DNA of 64,000 nucleotides, from assembly GCF_910592395.1 (NCBI RefSeq), contig NC_088314.1, forward strand, positions 13,084,001 to 13,148,000. The letters are read 5' to 3'. The stretch is from Lineus longissimus (Eukaryota; Nemertea; Pilidiophora; Heteronemertea; Lineidae). Below are positions 57,793 to 64,000 of this stretch, in pieces. Positions within the stretch are counted from its first letter, which is position 1. Every line of letters starts with the position of its first letter. The notes below the pieces were generated by a model, which was not told where the DNA came from, did no database searches, and saw only the letters and a list, made by a program, of their open reading frames with translations. The position numbers were made by a program, and so were the translations under genes.

Positions 57793-57820
57793 ATGATATA
57801 TAGACCTAGGCCTATAGATT

Positions 57821-57951
57821 CATGCACTTGATTGGGAACAACGTTTACATGACGTAGTGTTGGCCGTCGTCACGACACCATGCATTTACATTACTGTAAC
57901 GTGACGAGACGCGACGTTTTCGTAAACGTTGGTCCCAATGAAGTGCATGGA
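57821..57951. repeat. Imperfect 130-bp hairpin
   Basis: CATGCACTTGATTGGGAAC at the left recurs in complement at the right (GTCCCAATGAAGTGCATG), followed inward by CAACGTTTAC pairing with GTAAACGTTG. This is a foldback MITE-like unit beside the Mutator-like candidate. Confidence 0.75.
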
Positions 57952-58105
57952 TCTATAGTACCGATATATAGTATGCACTCCATGACGTGTTGGCAATACA
58001 ATATCATGATGGACGCACACCCAATTAACAGCCACAGAGTAAGACTGAGCTGAGAGTGACACTAGGCTTACACAGACATGATGTAGCCTGTAAGTAGTAT
58101 ATAAC

Positions 58106-58190
58106 AAACACATTTTAAATGCAAACGCAAACTGAAAATGGAAACGCAACGAAAAATAGCGTTTGCATTTAAAATGTGTTTGTTTTAATA
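58106..58190. repeat. Hairpin with ACACATTTTAAATGCAAACG arms
   Basis: The arms of about 25 bp are perfectly complementary around a short A-rich centre. A diverged relative lies at 58275-58376. Confidence 0.85.
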
Positions 58191-58274
58191 AAATCATCAA
58201 GAAATCATCAGCAAACGAAACTACAGCGTCTATCCTGGCTTATGACACGGAATGTTGGGATCCCTGCGATAAGG

Positions 58275-58376
58275 CCAACACATTTTAAACGCAAATGCTG
58301 CAAAAGTGGCAACGCATTTTAAACGCAAATGGACTTCCTATTTTCTGTTGCATTTGCATTTTAAAAATGTTGGCCT
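58275..58376. repeat. Related hairpin with AACACATTTTAAACGCAAATG arms
   Basis: GGCCAACACATTTTAAACGC at the left pairs imperfectly with the right arm ending ATGTTGGCC, and an inner direct copy of ATTTTAAACGCAAATG is present. It is the same class as 58106-58190. Confidence 0.75.
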
Positions 58377-58794
58377 GAAAGATATCAATTTTTTTTCTTC
58401 TTCTGGAATCGTGTTCATTCCTACGGGCTGCAGGCTACTCTCCCTGTCCGTTTTTCCTTTAAGTTTCGGAATAACACAGCAGAAACAACCGCTTTGATTC
58501 AGACCAAAATAAGTCTCTGAAAGAAACTATTAGCGAAAGTAATCAATGATACGTATTAATAATAAGATGAAGAGAAGAACACTTTTAATCGGGGTTACAT
58601 TTTATTCGTATATCCGCAATTCTAATGTTGTTTCTTTTGCAATATTCGTTTTTATGCAATACAATTCTTCAAATATGCTGTGCATATAATAGGCACATAC
58701 AAAAATAATAAATGAACGAATCTGTCTAACACCAATGTCTTTCATGAATGTTCATGCGAGTCTTTCTCTAATAGATACAGTTCTTTTGCCTTAA

Positions 58795-59344
58795 TTACTG
58801 GCTTCTCGATGATCTCTTTCGTAGTAGTCCGTTAACGAGTCGAGGGAAAATACGTGACGTGAGAAATGTTGTGTCGTATATGTCTCGTTTTATTCCGAAG
58901 TGTTTTTCTACAGCACGATTGACTTTTTGATCATTTTTGAGTAGATCGTATGGCGAAAATTGTCCTAGAATCTCTTCCATCGATAGGCCCCTGCTTCGTA
59001 TGATAATAATACATGCAATATTGTCCGCAAACCGTGCTCAGCGGGCTTTCAAGTGGAGTGCAGTTACGTTTAAATGATCCTTCGTTGTTTAGCATTTGAC
59101 GGAAACTTGTCTTTGTCGGGGCTTCGCCATTGCTATCAAAGTATTCGTGTGGCGGCTTCCGGTTGAAGAGCAAGCATATCCAATGTTCACCGGCTTCGTG
59201 AGCTTTTGCTGTGTTGCTTATGTAGGCGCAAGGGCGTCGTTTTCGAGCTGTTTTAGGAAGCGTATCTCTGGACACCGCTCTCACAAAAGTGGTTCGAGTC
59301 TCTGGGTGTCTTTTCATTAAAGTATTCATTTCTCCCTTGTTCAT
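58795..59344 (-). pseudogene. Adenain-like capsid maturation protease, frameshifted (element D)
   Basis: The N-terminal ORF (58931-59344) has the His block GEHWICLLF, the acidic YFDSNGE and the nucleophile block STVCGQYCMYYY, in the order of adenovirus/Polinton Ulp1-type cysteine proteases. Near 59000, just after the nucleophile, the homologous frame changes; the C-terminal part (EEILGQFSPYDLLKNDQKVN) reads in the adjacent frame from 58795. In intact relatives this enzyme trims capsid proteins. Its start codon overlaps the capsid gene stop (TAATG). Confidence 0.82.
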
Positions 59345-61579
59345 TATTTTTCCGAGCCGGTATGTCCGTAATGCACGTTTCGATCTTTGTCGATTTCCAC
59401 AAAAGAGTCGTATTCATACACAACTACGATGTTTATCGCTTCGGTTGTAGCTTCGGATAGCTTGATTTCCACGCTTATGTCTCCATTTTTGGCGAGTTGA
59501 AATGCACTCGATCCGGCATCGTCTGGGGCTAAGTTGAAGACGTACAGTGCATATCCATCCACATAGTCTTCTAGTGTTATGTCGTTGCTCTTATTGGGAG
59601 GCCAGAGCGTGCTCCCTCGGAAGAGCGTAATGTACCCGTTTAGCACATTTTTATCGCCAAAATTCATTTTTAGTTCCCCGTAAGGAATCTCGGCTCCCGC
59701 AACGGTTAGTTTTACGCTGGTCGCGTTGTAATGCTTGAAATTAAACGGGTTTCCGTCGAGAGCACCGTTCATGGCATTGCTGGCGACCAGGCCCAGAATA
59801 ATTCTCCTCGGGGTCTCTCCCTTGCACAGATTGGCCTCGGACAGGTCGGCAGTTCCTGCAGCTTTCTGAAAGTAACGCGTTTCGATTCTTGCCACGGGGT
59901 ATTTTGCATTTGCCGTTAGAAGCTTTTCTTCGTGGGCTACTCGGACATAGGATGCGATTTCTTTGTGGCTGGCGTAGAGGATCGCTTTCTCCAATTTTAT
60001 CTTGTAATCTGTAGTTGTTGACGCAGACATCAGGTTGAATTTAGGGTTTCCCATGGTTAATTTGACTGTAAGGGGTACTTCGCTTAGGATAAGTTTTCCT
60101 TGCTCGAACATCTCATTATGGATGCGGCCTTGGAGTTCAAAACTTCGACTGAAGTTTGCCATCTTGAAGCGAGCTATGGCTCCTTTGTTGGTTGCTGAGC
60201 TGTCGCTGATCGTAGCTCCGGTTGTCTCCATATTTGCCAGGTCCTTAAAGTATCCGCCCGCTCGCAATATATGAGTTTTAGCGTCTTCTCCATGACTGAG
60301 TAATGCTTCCAGGTATGATCGATAAGCGTACATGCTGCTGGTATGGGCGGTTATTTCCGCATAAATAGAGGTTGTCTCAAATAGACATTTTATGTCGTGT
60401 TATGACTCGAATAGACGTTTGGCGGCGCTTGTTTTAACGGAGACGTACCTGAAATAAACATATTGTGTCGTATCTCAAATAGACATACACTCAAATAGAC
60501 GTTCGGTGGCGCTCGTATCTCAAATAAACATATATTGTCGTGTTTTCAGATTTTTGTGTATAACTCAAATAGACGTTTGGTGTCGCTTTTCAAATAGACA
60601 TACACTCAAATAGACGTTTGGTGTCGCTTTTCTGCAAAAATGGAAGTTCCCTAAATAGACGTTGTGTGGCGCTGGCGTGCGGCAATTCTGGAGTAAGTTT
60701 GGAATTGGTTTATCTGCCACGACGATATTATTGTTATTGCTCTAAGCAGTGCACATGGCTATTTGCGCGCGTATCTAAGGAAAATCGAGACTTGATACCA
60801 TTTCATTTTAATTGTAATTGGATTGTCAGTGTATTTAGCTATGGCAGAAGAAGAGAGAAACAAGTACATCAAATGTACATGCAATACATGCAATAGCGCC
60901 GCCGCTTACCGCAATGATAATGTCAATATCGCTGTCGCCGTCATTAAAATTGATTCCAGCGCCACACAACGTCTATTTGGGGAACTTCCATTTTTGCGGA
61001 AAAGCGCCACCAAACGTCTATTTGAGTTATACACAAAAATCAGAAAACACGACAATATATGTTTATTTGAGATACGAGCGCCACCAAACGTCTATTTGAG
61101 TGTATGTCTATTTGAAAAGCGCCACCAAACGTCTATTCGAGTCATAACACGACATAAAATGTCTATTTGAGACAACCTCTATTTATGCGGAAATAACCGC
61201 CCATACTGCTGGTGGTTCCGATTTGTTTCCCGGCAAGAGACACTTCGACCTGTTTGAACATGGAAGCGATTAGGTAGTTTATCGGATAACATTGCGCATT
61301 TTGTTCAAGAGTGTTTCCATCGGCTTGCTTTTCTCTCAGGGTGCTGCCGTCTTGTTTTACGATCTTCGCTTTGATGTAAAGCGTTGTTTCTCGTAAGTCA
61401 ATGTAATGTTTTTCATCGATCTGCGTGTTGAACTCAATGACATCTGTGTTGTCAATTGAGGTTGTCGGCTGTACTTCGACGAGACGACCGCTCAAAATTG
61501 CAGTTTGTGTTGGTTTGGTTTCAAACAGTTCTAACTCTGCCTTCGTACAAGCGCACGAGTCCGCATCAATAAGAGACAT
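59344..61579 (-). pseudogene. Major capsid protein of a third Polinton lineage, interrupted (D)
   Basis: The N-terminal part (61579 to 61205) begins MSLIDADSCACTKAELELF and runs to VSLAGKQIGTTSS. The C-terminal part (from 60342 down to 59344) continues MYAYRSYLEALLSHGEDAK ... DYVDGYALYVFNLAPD and ends GHTGSEK. The CTKxELxLF and SYLExLLxYG signatures are those of the Polinton capsid family often named F54H12.2-like. An 862-bp foldback element lies between them. Otherwise both halves are open. This capsid is only distantly related to that of element A. Confidence 0.9.
60343..61204. mobile_element. 862-bp foldback transposon inside capsid gene
   Basis: The ends ATGGGCGGTTATTTCCGC and complement extend into arms of roughly 250-330 bp, each packed with reiterated TCAAATAGACGTTTGG-type motifs and GGCGCT. 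The flanks GCTGCTGGT (60334-60342) and ACTGCTGGT (61205-61213) match at 8 of 9 positions, a likely 9-bp duplication. A short unpaired centre (~60680-60945) includes a small Cys-rich ORF without known family. Confidence 0.88.
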
Positions 61580-61663
61580 GTTGCTATTGTAGGCTCAGCG
61601 GAGATAGGTTCAATGAGCGACAATTATCGACCGAAGAATCCCTCGGATCGTCCTTTGTTTTGT

Positions 61664-62098
61664 TTAGTTCTTCTTCGACGTTTCGGGCTTTCCAGCATAC
61701 GTTTGGTCCCTCGACCTGTGTCTGTCCGGTGTGTTATTATCGTATCCACAACGTCTTTTCCTACCTCTTTTACTCCCTCTGAGGCCCGTTATTTGAAGGC
61801 AGATTTTATATTTTTTCCTCCGATGGCATCTGAAAGGATTGCTGCGCCTTGTTTCAAGAGAACATTTCCCGCTTTCGCCGCTGTTCGTTTTGCTAGGGGT
61901 GAGATGGTACGTTTCAATATAGGAACGATCCCCCTGAACATTTTGCTTAGAGTGTCTCCAATTCCATCCTTGTTGATACGGTGTGCCGCGGAAAACCGGG
62001 AAACCTCCCGTCTGATCTTCGTTATCCTTCTCGTCATTCGCGACCGGACACCCGCAGTAGTGTGCGATGTAATCGCAGAATTGTGGTTCCAAAATCAC
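61664..62098 (-). pseudogene. Minor capsid (pVI-like) protein remnant (element D)
   Basis: Pieces in two frames: FRGTPYQQGW near the start, then KDGIGDTLSKMFRGIVPILK and KRTAAKAGNVLLKQGAAIL, then DAIGGKNIKSAFK, then a basic tail. A GGTPYQRG-type start and a membrane-active helical middle are typical of the minor capsid protein next to the Polinton capsid gene. Frame breaks near 61790 and 62000 disrupt it. The 5' end is cut by the Gypsy fragment. Confidence 0.7.
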
Positions 62099-63096
62099 TC
62101 TGGAGCACGATGCTTAACACAATCCACCAAGGGCACCAGGGCATGGACAAGTGTCAGCTTCGCGGGCGACACTCCGTGTACTGGCCTGGTATGTCCAATG
62201 CTGTCACACAGATGGTCTCTCAGTGTGGTAGATGTCAAGACCAGCAGAATAGACAGCAGAAAGAAACACTCCAACCGTACGAAGTCGCCAAGTATCCGTT
62301 GCAGAGACTGGGTTCTGATTTCTTTGTGTTTAACCACTTCAAGTCGATAATCAGCGAGCATGGTATCCCCGAGGAAATTGTATCAGACAATGGGCCCCAG
62401 TACGACTCCCAGGAATTCCGCAAATTCTTCGCCGCGTACAATATCAAATGGACTCCCAGTAGCCCAACCTACCCTCAGAGCAATGGGTATGCTGAACGTT
62501 GCGTACAAACAGTTAAAAACTTGTTGAAAAAAGCTCTGGAGAGCGGTGAAGATGCTAATCTCGCACTACTCAACTACCGCTCCACTCCGATCTCTAATAA
62601 CTTACCATCACCCGCTAGACTTCTAATGAACAGAGACTTGCGCACTCTACTTCCCACAACTCCGAGACTTCTCAAAAGTCAAGCTATAGACAATGACTTG
62701 ATCAAGGACAATCTCCAGGACAGGCAAAACAAACAAAAATTCTACTATGATCGCAAGGCACAAACTGAGTTGCCACCACTTGAAAAAGGACAAAATGTTC
62801 GCCTGTTCAATCAGAAGTCCAAACTATGGGACCCCGCAACTGTCATAGATAATACTCCATTTCCTAAATCTTACATTGTGAAAACTGAGAAGGGCAGTTA
62901 CCGCAGAAATCGCCGAGATATTCGTACCACTGCATGTACCAGCGATAATCGTAGGCCTAGTGATGACGACCTTGACCTTGAAACCAGTTGTGAAAACACT
63001 AGCAGTGTTATCGTGCCTGAAGTACCAGTTGTACCCAATGTCAGAAGATCATGCCGCAGTGTGAAGGCACCTCAGCGCCTCATTGAAGAAATCTAA
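62068..63096 (+). pseudogene. Ty3/Gypsy integrase, 5' truncated with internal deletion
   Basis: The homology starts near VVPKSLWSTMLNTIHQGHQG and continues through the HHCC zinc region (YWPGMSNAVTQMVSQCGRCQ), then LGSDFFVFN joined directly to HFKSIISEHGIPEEIVSDNG, and the rest of the integrase (NGYAERCVQTVKNLL, C-terminal tail) to a stop at 63094-63096. About 30 residues that normally hold the first catalytic Asp are missing at ~62325. Reverse transcriptase, RNase H and gag are absent. Confidence 0.88.
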
Positions 63097-63250
63097 CTAA
63101 ATGTCATATAACTTGTAGTTAGTGTATACCATGTGTAGTGACAATAGGACAATCATAACTAAAGGACAATCACAATATTGTGAGTCATGTTTGTAATTTT
63201 TTGTACTCATTGGATATTCCTGATCACATCTCTGTTCAGGACATTAAAAC

Positions 63251-63390
63251 AAGAAGGGGGAGATGTGACAGTATTGCTTACATGTATAATTATGATTGTG
63301 CTATGAAGACAATCTAAGACGTTTAGTTCCTGTAGACAACTATAGGTGTCTCTCTAATCAATCATGCGGTCTAAGCCCTGACCAGGGCCC
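63251..63390 (+). repeat. Gypsy polypurine tract and start of 3' LTR
   Basis: AAGAAGGGGGAGA is followed by TGTGACAG at 63264, the usual order of polypurine tract then LTR start. The LTR appears cut off around 63388, where Harbinger-type sequence begins. Confidence 0.7.
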
Positions 63391-63404
63391 GGTTTCTCAA
63401 AGAA

Positions 63405-63549
63405 TCTTAAGTCTGTTTTGGTGACTTAAGTATGAGAATTTCTTAAGTTTTGTCTTAAGTTGATTCACAAAGAATCTTAACTCGCCTAGCCGACTTAAGT
63501 ACCCCAAAAACTTAAGCACGGTAGCTACCGTACTTAAGTCGGAATTAAG
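63405..63549. repeat. Cluster of CTTAAG palindromic motifs
   Basis: About eight copies of CTTAAG, mostly as ACTTAAGT or TCTTAAGT, occur in about 140 bp upstream of the transposase start. Such subterminal clusters can be transposase-binding sites. Confidence 0.7.
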
Positions 63550-63557
63550 GACACAAA

Positions 63558-64000
63558 ATGGCGGAAATTCGCCGGCACAACCGGCCTGTCCTTCGATATT
63601 TGATGGCCCGAGGCCCAGAAAGACGACTCGTAGACCATCAAAACCCCTTGGAGAAGTACTCCGCCAAGGGGGTGAAAGACAGATATCGTTTCCTGCCCGA
63701 CACAATAATGGTCTTCGTTGAGGTATTCGGCCCAAAGTTGACGCGTCCGACCGACCGTGGCCATGCACTGCCTGTCATACTACAAATGTGCGTGTGTCTC
63801 CGTTTCCTTGCTTGCGGGTCCTTCCAAATAATGGTCGGGGATGGAGATGGACTGTCAAAAAGTTCCGTGTGCCGTATCGTGAAGGCCACCATGAATGAAA
63901 TAATCAAATATATGAGCGAAATCATAAAATTTCCGAGGGGCGACGAAGCCACAGAAACTAAGAAGCGCTTCTTCGCAGTTGCAGGTATGTATCAGTTCCC
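63558..64000 (+). CDS. PIF/Harbinger transposase (HARBI1-like), first exon, open at edge
   Basis: The ORF from ATG at 63558 is open to the window end. It has PLEKYSAKGVKDRYRFLPD, LTRPTDRGHALPVILQMCV, RFLACGSFQIMVGDGDGLS and a helix-turn-helix-like SKSSVCRIVKATMNEI, then FPRGDEATETKKRFFAVAG. This is the N-terminal part of a HARBI1-type nuclease, ending just before the usual catalytic IDGTH region. GCAG/GTATGT at ~63985 looks like a 5' splice site, so the next exon should lie beyond the window. Confidence 0.85.
   Translation, partial: MAEIRRHNRPVLRYLMARGPERRLVDHQNPLEKYSAKGVKDRYRFLPDTIMVFVEVFGPKLTRPTDRGHALPVILQMCVCLRFLACGSFQIMVGDGDGLSKSSVCRIVKATMNEIIKYMSEIIKFPRGDEATETKKRFFAVAGMYQF

Noticed and set aside
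61613-62350. 245-aa plus-strand ORF
   Set aside because: It is antisense to the minor capsid remnant and then out of frame with the Gypsy integrase.

Overview
The window reads as transposon-dense DNA from an animal, most likely a marine invertebrate. Every recognisable gene belongs to a mobile or endogenous viral element, and I see no confident host housekeeping gene. The families present (Polinton/Maverick or adintovirus-like, BEL/Pao, Ty3/Gypsy, PIF/Harbinger, pogo-like, a probable Academ-like element and several foldback elements) fit such a genome. I cannot name the species.

Positions 1-36720 hold two nested Polinton-like elements. Element A (5210-24049, 18,840 bp) looks complete. It has 262-bp terminal inverted repeats (TIRs) beginning AG and ending CT, and a perfect 6-bp target duplication (CCCAGC). 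Its genes have no obvious breaks: major capsid protein, small membrane protein, penton-like jelly-roll protein, membrane-anchored virion protein, FtsK/HerA packaging ATPase, retroviral-type integrase with a chromodomain, zinc/HNH protein, glycine-zipper membrane protein, protein-primed DNA polymerase B with an embedded HNH-like motif, a second penton-like protein, and five further proteins of element-typical but unknown function. No capsid protease was recognised in A. A sits inside the membrane-protein gene of element B, an older decayed relative whose left end is off-window. B runs 1-445, 4980-5209 and 24050 to about 36720. B is also interrupted by a 4.5-kb TIR element (446-4979) and by a 1.8-kb insertion in its polymerase gene (29693-31513).

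The most unusual feature is a family of about 35 copies of a 29-30 bp double-hairpin repeat, seen only in A and B. Each unit is GGAC, a 3-nt loop, GTCC, a 3-nt spacer, GAGC, a 3-nt loop, GCTC. Units lie between genes and also inside reading frames, where they are translated in at least five of six frames without breaking them. Several copies carry paired stem changes that keep the hairpins. A-versus-B comparison shows both shared and A-only insertions.

Positions 36720-64000 are a patchwork: a zinc-finger ORF of unknown family (37095-38174); a Harbinger-derived non-autonomous element (38679-39372); a decayed pogo-like transposase with a microsatellite (about 41345-42826); a broken BEL/Pao pol (45430-48946); a 6.6-kb TIR element (49110-55751) whose large protein has DDE-like and XPG/PIN-like nuclease motifs and a Cys-rich tail; a 1.2-kb element with a 9-bp duplication (56598-57792); several hairpins; a third, decayed Polinton fragment (capsid, protease, minor capsid; 58795-62098) whose capsid gene is split by an 862-bp foldback element; a 5'-truncated Gypsy integrase and LTR start (62068-63390); and the first exon of a Harbinger transposase running off the right edge.
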